Below, in pieces: positions 35,100 to 43,452 of a DNA stretch of 50,677 nucleotides. Within the stretch, counting starts at the first letter, position 1. Each line of letters opens with the position of its first letter. Under the pieces are notes generated by a model. That model was given only the letters and a program-made list of their open reading frames with translations. It ran no database searches and was not told the origin of the DNA. The translations under genes were made by a program, and so were the position numbers. This stretch comes from CBFHWY01 sp965659675 (GTDB lineage Bacteria > Bacteroidota > Bacteroidia > Flavobacteriales_G > Salibacteraceae), in assembly GCA_965659675.1 (NCBI GenBank), contig CBFHWY010000008.1, positions 1 through 50,677 on the forward strand. Reading direction: 5' to 3'.

Positions 35100-36077
35100 A
35101 TGACAAAACCTTTTATACTCATAACCGGTGGTGCCGGATTCATAGGTTCTAACCTCTGTGAGTATTTCCTTTCCAGAGATTATCGGGTGCGATGTGCTGA
35201 CAATTTTGCAACCGGTCGAAAGCAAAACCTCGAGTCATTCATTGATCATGAGCATTTCGAATTGATTGAATCGGACATCAGAGACCCCGAAGAATGCAAG
35301 TCCTTGGTGGAAGGAGTAGATGCGGTTCTTCACCAGGCTGCCCTGGGATCTGTTCCAAGATCGATCGATGATCCATTAAGGACCAATTCCGTTAATATCG
35401 ACGGTTTTTTGAATATGCTTGATGCTGCGCGAAGAGCAGGTGTGAAGCGATTCGTTTATGCGGCGAGTAGTTCAACCTATGGCGACCATAAAGAGCTACC
35501 TAAAGTGGAAGAGCGCATTGGGAAACCACTTTCACCCTATGCGGTTACCAAATACGTTAATGAATTATATGCCAGGGTTTATCACGATCTCTTCGGTATG
35601 GAGCTAATTGGTTTGAGGTACTTCAATGTTTTTGGCAGAAACCAGGATCCTGATGGCGCATATGCCGCCGCTATTCCGCGATTTATAAAGAGCTTTGTCA
35701 ATCATGAGTCGCCAACGATTCATGGGGATGGAGAGCAAACCCGCGACTTCACATATATTGACAATGTGCTCAAAATGAACGAACTTGCGCTTGAAACAAA
35801 GCAAAAAGAGGCTTTTGGGGAGGTCTTTAATGTGGCTTATGGTGGACAAACCACTATCAATGCCATTGTAGAGAAGATCCGTGACTTACTTTCTATGCAT
35901 GATGAAGAGATCAAAGCTGTGGAGTTGAGCTATGCGGCCCCTCGGTTGGGGGATGTTAGGCATAGTTTAGCAAGTATTGATAAGGCACGTAGAATCCTGG
36001 ATTATGAACCCTCTCACAGTGTGCTCGAGGGACTGGAAGAAGCCATCGATTGGTATTGGCATAATTTAAAAGAATAA
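35100..36077 (+). CDS. UDP-N-acetylhexosamine 4-epimerase-like SDR enzyme
   Basis: NAD-dependent sugar-nucleotide epimerase of 325 residues, extended SDR family. The cofactor loop is ITGGAGFIGSNL, the catalytic pair is in SPYAVTKYVNE (Tyr-x-x-x-Lys) and the Ser in ASSSTYGD. HQAALGSVPRSI and RYFNVFGRNQDPDGAYAAAIPRF are close to WbpP/WbgU/TviC, which interconvert UDP-GlcNAc and UDP-GalNAc or their uronic acids. It is the first gene of the cluster, 9 nt before the WbpB-like gene. The exact substrate is inferred. Confidence 0.88.
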   Translation: MTKPFILITGGAGFIGSNLCEYFLSRDYRVRCADNFATGRKQNLESFIDHEHFELIESDIRDPEECKSLVEGVDAVLHQAALGSVPRSIDDPLRTNSVNIDGFLNMLDAARRAGVKRFVYAASSSTYGDHKELPKVEERIGKPLSPYAVTKYVNELYARVYHDLFGMELIGLRYFNVFGRNQDPDGAYAAAIPRFIKSFVNHESPTIHGDGEQTRDFTYIDNVLKMNELALETKQKEAFGEVFNVAYGGQTTINAIVEKIRDLLSMHDEEIKAVELSYAAPRLGDVRHSLASIDKARRILDYEPSHSVLEGLEEAIDWYWHNLKE

Positions 36078-36086
36078 GAGAGAGAA

Positions 36087-37109
36087 ATGAAGAAAATAAG
36101 ATTTGCTGTAGTAGGCTATGGACATATTGGCAAGAAACACGCCTCCATGGTATTAGGAAATCCAGATGCGGAGCTTGTGGCCATTGTAGATACTAACGCA
36201 GAAGCTCGTGAAGCTGCAAAGAAGTACTGTGATCAGGTTTTTGAGAATATCGATGCTTTTCTCAGCGCGGATCTTGAGCTGGACGTCGTAAACGTATGTA
36301 CACCTAATGGATATCACTGCGATATGGCTAGCAAAAGTCTGGAGCAGAAGTACCATGTGATTTTAGAAAAACCGATGGGGCTCAATAGAGCGGAGTGTGA
36401 AGATGTGATCTTCAAAAGCTTGCAGGCTTCGCGAAACGTATTCTGTGTTAAGCAAAACCGCTATAGTCCAACATCGGCCTGGCTGAAAGAGGTGATCGAT
36501 AATGAACATCTTGGTGAGGTCTTTTTGGTTCAGTTGAATTGCTATTGGAATCGAGATTCTCGCTACTACAAGAAAGGCGGATGGAAAGGAACTAAAGAAC
36601 TTGATGGAGGGGTGCTCTTTACCCAGTTCAGCCACTTTGTGGATATCATGTATTGGCTTTTTGGAGATATCAAGAATATCAGAGGGAGAGCAGAAAACTT
36701 TAACCATAAAGACAGCACAGAGTTTGACGACTCAGGCATAGTGAACTTCGACTTTGTTAATGGAGGAATTGGCTCACTAAATTTCTCTACTTCCGTTTGG
36801 GGAGGGAATATGGAAAGTTCCATTGCAGTCATCGGAGAAAAGGGGAGTGTTAAGATCTCAGGCCAGTATATGGACCAGATCACGCATGTGAATATCGAAG
36901 ACTATGAGATGCCTGAGCTTCCCCCACCAAATCCACCAAACGATTACGGCGATTATAAGGGTTCAGCTGCAAACCATCACTACGTGATTCAAAATGTGAT
37001 CGAGGTGCTTCAGGGAAAAGCGGTGATATCAACCAATGCACTTGAGGGAATGAAAGTTGTGGAAATGATCGAACGCATGTATGAGGCGATGGATAATCGA
37101 ACCTACTAG
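36087..37109 (+). CDS. Gfo/Idh/MocA oxidoreductase, WbpB/WlbA-like
   Basis: 340-residue NAD-dependent dehydrogenase. The Rossmann motif is VVGYGHIGKKHA and the catalytic Lys lies in VILEKPMGLNR. KQNRYSPTSAWLKEVI, WNRDSRYYKKGGWKGTKELDGG (shown in part) and the FSHFVDIMYWLFG segment resemble WbpB/WlbA, which oxidise C3 of UDP-GlcNAc-uronic acid on the way to 2,3-diacetamido uronic acids. The DegT aminotransferases and the 2-epimerase in this cluster fit that pathway. Its stop codon interlocks with that of the opposite gene in CTAG. Confidence 0.85.
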   Translation: MKKIRFAVVGYGHIGKKHASMVLGNPDAELVAIVDTNAEAREAAKKYCDQVFENIDAFLSADLELDVVNVCTPNGYHCDMASKSLEQKYHVILEKPMGLNRAECEDVIFKSLQASRNVFCVKQNRYSPTSAWLKEVIDNEHLGEVFLVQLNCYWNRDSRYYKKGGWKGTKELDGGVLFTQFSHFVDIMYWLFGDIKNIRGRAENFNHKDSTEFDDSGIVNFDFVNGGIGSLNFSTSVWGGNMESSIAVIGEKGSVKISGQYMDQITHVNIEDYEMPELPPPNPPNDYGDYKGSAANHHYVIQNVIEVLQGKAVISTNALEGMKVVEMIERMYEAMDNRTY

Positions 37110-39034
37110 TCTATTCGAAATAATCCAAAAACATCGTTCTTAGCAAGAGGCTCCAAACGCTCCGAAAACTTTTTGTAGTATTTCATGCTCCCGCGGTCTA
37201 TCCTGGTGCTTTCGTTGGCACTTTGTGGCCAATTAGGATCCATTGGGTCTTTGTAGTTGATCATAAGGTACTGTGGTCCATTCTTTGAATTTATCAGCGC
37301 TTCTTTACGCTCAACTCCTGCTTTGTCCATATGCCACTGCATAGGAAAAGAGCGTCCACTCAAATACTCGACAGTACTCAGGTTATTGATAAACAAAACT
37401 TTTTCATGGCTTTTAACTTCCTTTTCAAGCGATGCAAACAGGCCTTCAACGGCATCTACCTTAGCCTCATTGCTTACTATACCAAGTAAACTGGAATGGC
37501 TAAAACCTGAAGTGAGTGATTCTGCTGGAAGATCTCTATAGATCATAGAAGGTTTTGACCAATAGCTGAATATCATGATAAAGAAGAAGGCACCTATAGT
37601 GTGAAACCTCAAGCTAAAAGTTCCCGCATCCCATTTTAATAGTCTGCTTTTTAATGTGATCAGAATGATAGGGGTAAGCAGAATGGTTCCACCACTGAAA
37701 GTGATCGCCCAAACTCCGTTATTGCTTCCAAGAAAGGTCAAAAAGAAAAGGCTAATTGCCCAGTACCATGCTCTAAAGTTTTTCTGTTCAACATTTTGTA
37801 TGAAAGTGCTGAGAAAGAGCAGTGCCAGGAGTAAAGAACTGACGACAAATTCAAAGCGATAATATGAGCTTATGGCCCAAATGAGAAGATAGCATGCCGT
37901 GAAAACGAAGATCCGCGCTGCCTTGTGAATTCGAGGCAATAGAAGCGTGCCTGCAAATAAGATCCCCATATTGATGAGACTCAACACACCAAGGGTCTTT
38001 CCATCACTTAAGTATCTATTTAACAAATAATCAGAGCTGTGATAACTCAACTCCCAACTTTCCCCGGCCGAGGAGCCGAATAAGTTCGCCACCAATGAGC
38101 TAACCTCAGCCCAATAAACCTCATGTACATTAAAGGCATAAAGCAGTAAATAGAGAATAAAAACACTGATAACAAAGCTGATACTGAAATAACCGGCTGA
38201 AAACTTCTTTCGGAAAAAGATATTATAAGCTGGAAATACCAACATGAAAATGATCAGGGAGAAGTTGCACAGTACAGCAAAGCTGAGGAATACCCCTGCG
38301 GTAGCCGCATGAAGGCCATTTCTTTCACTCTGCTCCGATCGTGTTAGGTGATAGGCAGCAGCAAGCAAAAACATGACGCCCAAATTGTTGTAATCGGCTA
38401 CATATCGAACATTGGTAGAGAAATAGATAATGCTGATCACAAGCAGTATCCCTAAAACATTGGTGGTATAGAATAGCCGCAATAGCTTGTAGCTGTAGTG
38501 AGTGATGATGATAAGCACGATCAGGAAACTCAATCTGGACCAGATCAGCATATTTGGTCCAAGCTTAAGCCAGAGTCCAAGTAAAAAGTCTGAACCAACT
38601 ACACTTGCCTTATTCTCGTAAAATTCCGGGTAATTCCATAAGGAGTAAGCCCCCATCAGGCGCCAACCTTCATCAGTTAAGTCAAACCCAAAGGGTATCC
38701 AAAGTAATGAGTAGAGCCCGATACTCAGGAATACATTAAGGCGCTCATTTTTAAGTCTTTTCCCTCTCAGATACTTGCTGATCATCCTGAGGAAAACAAA
38801 CCAGAAGCCTGTATTGACAAACAGTTGATAAGCCATCACAGCAGTATTCTCATCCTGGAGATAAGTGAATTGAAAACTCAGGCTTAGTATAAGTGCAAAA
38901 AGCAACTCAAGAGCCCAGGCATAGTTCAGGGAATAGAAGCTTTCCAATGAACTAATGAGGTTAGCGACCAGTATACGACTGCTTCGAATTAACCAGACTT
39001 TCTTTTCTTTGAAGTATTGCCTGTAAACGGACAT
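37106..39034 (-). CDS. Polytopic membrane protein, GT-C-like glycosyltransferase candidate
   Basis: 642 residues with roughly a dozen membrane segments in the first 480 residues and a soluble C-terminal domain of about 150. An acidic FDLTDEGWRL motif lies in the first large loop, where GT-C enzymes (GT39/PMT-like) carry their catalytic Asp/Glu. No close family is recognised. It is the only gene of the cluster on the minus strand, with its own full promoter. I use ATG 39034; the TTG three codons upstream is within the -7 box. It could add a sugar from a lipid-linked donor to the glycan or a protein. Confidence 0.75.
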   Translation of the reverse strand: MSVYRQYFKEKKVWLIRSSRILVANLISSLESFYSLNYAWALELLFALILSLSFQFTYLQDENTAVMAYQLFVNTGFWFVFLRMISKYLRGKRLKNERLNVFLSIGLYSLLWIPFGFDLTDEGWRLMGAYSLWNYPEFYENKASVVGSDFLLGLWLKLGPNMLIWSRLSFLIVLIIITHYSYKLLRLFYTTNVLGILLVISIIYFSTNVRYVADYNNLGVMFLLAAAYHLTRSEQSERNGLHAATAGVFLSFAVLCNFSLIIFMLVFPAYNIFFRKKFSAGYFSISFVISVFILYLLLYAFNVHEVYWAEVSSLVANLFGSSAGESWELSYHSSDYLLNRYLSDGKTLGVLSLINMGILFAGTLLLPRIHKAARIFVFTACYLLIWAISSYYRFEFVVSSLLLALLFLSTFIQNVEQKNFRAWYWAISLFFLTFLGSNNGVWAITFSGGTILLTPIILITLKSRLLKWDAGTFSLRFHTIGAFFFIMIFSYWSKPSMIYRDLPAESLTSGFSHSSLLGIVSNEAKVDAVEGLFASLEKEVKSHEKVLFINNLSTVEYLSGRSFPMQWHMDKAGVERKEALINSKNGPQYLMINYKDPMDPNWPQSANESTRIDRGSMKYYKKFSERLEPLAKNDVFGLFRID

Positions 39035-39040
39035 TATTTT

Positions 39041-39072
39041 CAAAAATACAGAATCCCTTAGGCATAGGTCAA
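39041..39072 (-). promoter_or_regulatory. Promoter of the GT-C-like gene
   Basis: On the minus strand TTG (39072-39070), a 21-nt spacer and TATTTTTG (39048-39041) form a full promoter. It ends 6 nt before the ATG at 39034, so the transcript should have almost no leader. Confidence 0.65.
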
Positions 39073-39112
39073 AAAAAGAAGCTTGACCTTAAAAGCTTTT
39101 TCTAGAATTGAG

Positions 39113-40435
39113 ATGCTGAAAGTTCGATTTCCCGCTAATAATGTAGAAGAGAGGACATATGTTCTCCAATACATATTCTCAGTTCTGGGGCTGGAAGTTG
39201 AATTGATCACCGATGACAGCACAGAGCATTATCATATTCATGGAGAATCGGAGCAAGAATTGATCATTGAAGATCATTTTTTTAATCAATTTCCTCAACA
39301 AGGCAGCTATCGCTGTAAAGCGGCTCTGCCTGTAAATACCTCTACCTGCAAATACCAAAATGAAGATTATGTCGTGATCTATGGCAATGGGCAGATCGAT
39401 ACTTATGAAGAACTCACGCGCTGTGGTCTAGACCTGTTTGCTTCGAGCTTCTATATGTTGTCTCGCTGGGAAGAAACACTCTGCGAGGAATTTGATAAAC
39501 ACGGACGCTGTCCAGATGAAGCTCAATTCGCCATACAGCAAGGATTCTATGATCGCCCAGTGGTAAATGAATATATCCAGCTTCTCAATGAGCTGCTAAA
39601 ACAAATAGGGGTGCAATCAAAGGAAAGCAAAGCCTTTAAATACATATGGACTGCTGATTTGGAGTACCACTACAAGTACAAAAACATGGTCCATGTTATT
39701 AGATCTGTACTTGGCTCCGTCATAAGGCGATTGGATTTCGGAGAAGCGCTCATCAATTTTAGAGAAGGGCTTATGGCAATTTCAGAGAAAGAGCAGGATC
39801 CCTATTACAAGGGGCTGGGCTTTCTTTCGGAGAATCTGATTGCCAAAGGTGGGAAACTGAAACTCTATCTTATTCCTTCCCGAAAAGGCGAAAGAGATTG
39901 GCGGTATAAGATTGATGATTGTAAGGAGTATTTGAAAGGCTTTGAAGTGGAGATTGGTTTTCATCCGGGTTACGATACTTTTCTCAATGAAGATCAGTTT
40001 GAAGAAGAGTTGCTTAGAATGAAAGAACTGGGATACGAAGTAGAGGAAGGACGACAGCATTTCTTTAGATTTCGAGTGCCTGAATCCTGGAACTTGTGGG
40101 ATAAATATGGCTTGAAAAAGGACAGTACTCTTGGATTTATTGAACACGCAGGTTTTAGAGCCGGGATCTGCTATTCCTTTCCTGTGTTTGATGTTGTGGC
40201 GAGAAAAACACTTAAGCTGATCGAGCAACCCTGCATCATCATGGATGTTGCGCTTTGGAAGCAATGTTCGAAAGAGAAAGACTTTATGAGCTCCTGGAAT
40301 AAAATTGAGTCGCAGGTTAAGAAATTTCAGGGTGAGCTCTGTGTTTTATGGCATCCAAATAATGTGAACCACGGCCTATTTCGCCCGCTATTTCCATTTC
40401 TCAAAAGCAAAATAGCAGAAAGTCAGATCCTGTGA
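39113..40435 (+). CDS. Polysaccharide deacetylase-like protein (DUF7033 type) with degenerate metal motif
   Basis: 440 residues. The N-terminal ~150 residues match the DUF7033-type domain (LDLFASSFYMLSRWEET ... FYDRPVVNEYIQLL, shown in parts). The rest has landmarks of the NodB-like family: GFHPGYDTF, RQHFFRFRVPESW, DSTLGFIEHAGFRAGICYSF (in parts) and LWHPNNVN. Where relatives carry THDVD near residue 180, this protein has TADLE: the His and the second Asp of the metal/catalytic motif are changed. It may be inactive or altered. ATG 39113 is chosen; a TTG at 39083 is possible. It overlaps the next gene by 4 nt (GTGA). Confidence 0.8.
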   Translation: MLKVRFPANNVEERTYVLQYIFSVLGLEVELITDDSTEHYHIHGESEQELIIEDHFFNQFPQQGSYRCKAALPVNTSTCKYQNEDYVVIYGNGQIDTYEELTRCGLDLFASSFYMLSRWEETLCEEFDKHGRCPDEAQFAIQQGFYDRPVVNEYIQLLNELLKQIGVQSKESKAFKYIWTADLEYHYKYKNMVHVIRSVLGSVIRRLDFGEALINFREGLMAISEKEQDPYYKGLGFLSENLIAKGGKLKLYLIPSRKGERDWRYKIDDCKEYLKGFEVEIGFHPGYDTFLNEDQFEEELLRMKELGYEVEEGRQHFFRFRVPESWNLWDKYGLKKDSTLGFIEHAGFRAGICYSFPVFDVVARKTLKLIEQPCIIMDVALWKQCSKEKDFMSSWNKIESQVKKFQGELCVLWHPNNVNHGLFRPLFPFLKSKIAESQIL

Positions 40436-41550
40436 AAGACCTCAGAGTTTTACATATCACTTCAGTGCATCCTGCCTTAGATAACCGTATTCACTTTAAA
40501 GAGGTCAAAACACTTCAGGAACATTGTAAGGCTGTGGCTATCGTGGCAAGCATAGAGGAAGATAAGGAGATCGACGGTGTACAATACCTCTCCATAGATC
40601 CTTTCAGATCCAGATGGGATCGCCTTTTAAATGCTCCAAATAAGATTTTGAAGAGGGTGGAGGAGTTTAAGCCAGATATCGTTCACTTTCATGACCCGGA
40701 ACTCATTCCTCTGGCACTAAAACTCAAACGGAAGAACTATAAGCTCATTTATGATGTGCATGAGGATCTGCCCACCCAATTGAGATATAAATCATGGATT
40801 CCCTTTTTTCTACGTCCGCTCGCTGCTTATTTCGTAAACAGAGTTGAAGATCGCGCTGCCCAAAAGCTCGATGCCATAGTTGCAGCAACGAAAGATATTG
40901 CTGATCGCTTTCCAGAATCCAAAACCATTTGTGTTCGCAACCTTCCTGTTTTAAAGCTCATTAAAGCTGCAGAGACTACTGAAAAGACCAGGAAGGTTAA
41001 ACTCATATATGCCGGTGGTTTAGCCCGACTCAGGGGAATAAAAGAGAGTATTCAGGCACTTCATGGACTTGAAGATAGGGTAGAGCTCAGTTTGATCGGA
41101 AAATGGGAATCAGATGAATATCGAATAGAATGTGAGTCTTTAAATGAGTTTAAGGCAGTTCGCTATCTCGGTTATTTATCAATGGCAGAGGTTTATCGCG
41201 AAATAAGTAGTGCAGACCTGGGTTTAGCGATGTTGTATCCTCTAAAGAACTATTTGAGAAGTTTGCCCGTGAAGGCGTTTGAATATATGGCTCATGGTGT
41301 TCCGATGGTCATGTCTGATTTTCCATTTTGGAAAGAACAATTCACCGGGGCTGCATTTTTCGCAAGAGCCAAAGACCCTCTTTCTATTGCTCATGCAATC
41401 AAAAATGCCTTAGATAATACTGCCGAACTTGAGCAAATGAGCAACTATGCTCAAACCAGGGTCAGAGAAGAACTCAATTGGGAAAAAGAGTCAGAAGCTT
41501 TACTCAATCTATATCATTCACTAAGTGGTTCAGGCAATGAAACTGATTGA
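40432..41550 (+). CDS. Glycosyltransferase family 4
   Basis: GT-B fold glycosyltransferase of 372 residues for surface polysaccharide assembly. N-terminal RVLHITSVHPALDNRIHFKE and IVHFHDPELIPLAL give the acceptor domain; KLIYAGGLARLRGIKES and LPVKAFEYMAHGVPMVMSDFP give the donor-sugar domain with the family's acidic residue. It starts with GTG at 40432 inside the upstream stop, and overlaps the next gene by 14 nt. The sugar transferred is not predictable. Confidence 0.9.
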   Translation: MKDLRVLHITSVHPALDNRIHFKEVKTLQEHCKAVAIVASIEEDKEIDGVQYLSIDPFRSRWDRLLNAPNKILKRVEEFKPDIVHFHDPELIPLALKLKRKNYKLIYDVHEDLPTQLRYKSWIPFFLRPLAAYFVNRVEDRAAQKLDAIVAATKDIADRFPESKTICVRNLPVLKLIKAAETTEKTRKVKLIYAGGLARLRGIKESIQALHGLEDRVELSLIGKWESDEYRIECESLNEFKAVRYLGYLSMAEVYREISSADLGLAMLYPLKNYLRSLPVKAFEYMAHGVPMVMSDFPFWKEQFTGAAFFARAKDPLSIAHAIKNALDNTAELEQMSNYAQTRVREELNWEKESEALLNLYHSLSGSGNETD

Positions 41551-42442
41551 AATAAGTCCTGAGGAATATACCGCTTATCTTGAAGAACTTAAGGATAAGG
41601 ACTTTTTCGCGCAAAACAACTGGCTGAAGCCTGGGTCGGAGCATAGGTTGAAGTTCTTTGGCCTGAAAACCGAACAAGGTCTGGAGGCTGTCCTTGCAAC
41701 GGAAGAGCTAAAGAAAGGCCCCTTTAGTGTATTGGTTAACCCATACTTTACGCCTCATTGCGGACCATGGACGAAGGATCTTAGTGAAGCATTGATGATC
41801 AACACTCTAAAGCTCCTGCAGGATAAGTATCACGAACTTCAGTTCAGACCAGAGATCCCTTTCAAGAAGAATATTAGCGCATTCACCAGATCCAAAGTAA
41901 CCTTCACCCTTGACCTTAAGTACACAGAAGACGTACTATGGAGTAAACTTGGCTCTGATAAAAGGCGTCAAATAAACAAGGCTCAGAATCTTGATCACAG
42001 TATTCGAAAAGCTACTATTGATGAAATACTGTATTTCTTTAAGCTGACGGCCAGGCGAAATAATTATGAGATCGACCTGGAAAGGCTCAAACTAAAGCTC
42101 AAGAGCCAATCTCAATCGTATATTCCATTGCTCGAAATCGATGGCAAGGCGGTAGGGGCGATCTTTGTTGTAAGCGACGGAAAAAGAGCATTTTACCTAG
42201 GGGGAGGTTTTGACGACAAAAGTGAGCATAGCTCTCTGGTGAATAGTTTTTTGATTTGGAATGCATTGATTTGGGCTAAGAAAGAGGGGGTTGACATCTT
42301 TGATTTTGAAGGGTCAGAGATCCCGGGAATCGCAGAATTCTACCGTCGTTTTGGAGCAGAGGAGCTGAATTATTTCGCATCTTCCAAACTGCCAAAGGGC
42401 TTTAAACAATTGCAATGGCTGAAAAAGCGGATTTTTCCATGA
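41537..42442 (+). CDS. FemAB-like GNAT acyltransferase
   Basis: 301-residue protein of the FemAB/BioF2-like GNAT class that transfers acyl or aminoacyl groups. The core is visible: KLGSDKRRQINKAQNL, PLLEIDGKAVGAIFVVSDGKRAFYLGGG (in part) and the C-terminal FDFEGSEIPGIAEFYRRFGA, which is very characteristic. In polysaccharide loci such enzymes are thought to decorate sugars with amino acids or acyl groups. ATG 41537 lies within the end of the GT4 gene; a GTG at 41525 is less likely. Confidence 0.85.
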   Translation: MKLIEISPEEYTAYLEELKDKDFFAQNNWLKPGSEHRLKFFGLKTEQGLEAVLATEELKKGPFSVLVNPYFTPHCGPWTKDLSEALMINTLKLLQDKYHELQFRPEIPFKKNISAFTRSKVTFTLDLKYTEDVLWSKLGSDKRRQINKAQNLDHSIRKATIDEILYFFKLTARRNNYEIDLERLKLKLKSQSQSYIPLLEIDGKAVGAIFVVSDGKRAFYLGGGFDDKSEHSSLVNSFLIWNALIWAKKEGVDIFDFEGSEIPGIAEFYRRFGAEELNYFASSKLPKGFKQLQWLKKRIFP

Positions 42443-43431
42443 CATTTGGTGTAAGCGTGATCATTCCATGCAGGAACGAGGAGGGCTATATAGCAGATTG
42501 TATCAACTCACTTCTGAACAACCAGTTCGACGCTGAGCTCGAGATCATCGTTGTAGATGGTCAAAGTACCGATAATACAGTGCAGATCGTTCAGAGCATC
42601 ATTGAAGATGACCCCAGAGTAAAACTCATTCAGAATAAGCGAAGAATTACTCCAGTGGCTTTGAACCTGGGAATAAATGAAGCAAACAAGGAGTATGTGC
42701 TCATCGCATCGGCCCATTCTAGCTATGAAAGGGAATATATTGGGGTATTGCTTCAGAAGATGCAGGAAACTCAAGCAGACGTGGCGGGAGGAGTCATGAA
42801 GACAGAGGTAAAGCATTCCACTCCAAAGTCAAGAGCAATTGTGAAGGTGTTATCACACCCTCTTGGAGTTGGTAACTCAAGCTTTAGAACCGGGGTAGAC
42901 CAGGATCAGCAGGTGGATACCGTTCCATTTGGACTATATAAGAGAGCATTGCTGGTTGAAGCCGGAGGTTATGACGAAAGATTGGTTAGGAATCATGATA
43001 TTGAGTTAAGCAAACGCCTACTGGCCCGAGGGGCTAAGATCATCTTGAGTCCCGATGTCAGCTGCAGTTATTATGCTCGAGAGCACTTTTCAGAATTGGC
43101 GAAAAACAATTTCCGAAATGGGATGTGGAATCTGTTTGTGGTAAGAATTACGAGGAACTCAGATTCATTGAGCCTCCGACATTTTATCCCTCTGACTTTT
43201 ATATTGACATTGATCATCCTGGCTGGATTGGCGTTCTACGATGTCTTCTTTCTGCTTGCTTTTCTATTTCTCTCTGTAATTTATTTAGCAACGCTATCGG
43301 TAATTAGCATTACCTTGAAAAGCAACTTCTTCTATACTTTAATTGCGTTTATCGTACTCCATTTCTCCTATGGTTTTGGCTCTCTTTCGGGTTTATTCAG
43401 AACCATACCTGAATCTTCTTATGATATCTGA
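42439..43431 (+). CDS. Glycosyltransferase family 2, ExoA-like, with membrane tail
   Basis: 330-residue GT-A enzyme. The nucleotide-sugar site is VSVIIPCRNEEGYIADCI with VVDGQSTDNT; the acceptor side shows GGYDERLVRNHDIELSKRL (D-x-E type base). The last ~90 residues form two or three membrane helices. The layout recalls succinoglycan ExoA. The ATG at 42439 overlaps the upstream stop as ATGA and is preferred to the ATG at 42415. Confidence 0.9.
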   Translation: MTFGVSVIIPCRNEEGYIADCINSLLNNQFDAELEIIVVDGQSTDNTVQIVQSIIEDDPRVKLIQNKRRITPVALNLGINEANKEYVLIASAHSSYEREYIGVLLQKMQETQADVAGGVMKTEVKHSTPKSRAIVKVLSHPLGVGNSSFRTGVDQDQQVDTVPFGLYKRALLVEAGGYDERLVRNHDIELSKRLLARGAKIILSPDVSCSYYAREHFSELAKNNFRNGMWNLFVVRITRNSDSLSLRHFIPLTFILTLIILAGLAFYDVFFLLAFLFLSVIYLATLSVISITLKSNFFYTLIAFIVLHFSYGFGSLSGLFRTIPESSYDI

Positions 43432-43436
43432 TTGGA

Positions 43437-43444
43437 TAGCTTTG
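43437..43444 (+). promoter_or_regulatory. Internal -7 box before the DegT aminotransferase
   Basis: TAGCTTTG matches TAnnTTTG and lies exactly 8 nt before ATG 43453. It falls in the only real gap of this part of the cluster and may start a second transcript. No -33 TTG is evident. Confidence 0.45.
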
Positions 43445-43452
43445 TATGATTG

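Noticed and set aside
37106..37109. CTAG shared by two convergent stop codons as a special signal
   Set aside because: It is a neat case of compact packing but needs no function beyond termination of both frames.
39782..40264. 160-codon open frame on the minus strand
   Set aside because: Antisense to the polysaccharide deacetylase-like gene with no motif or promoter of its own.
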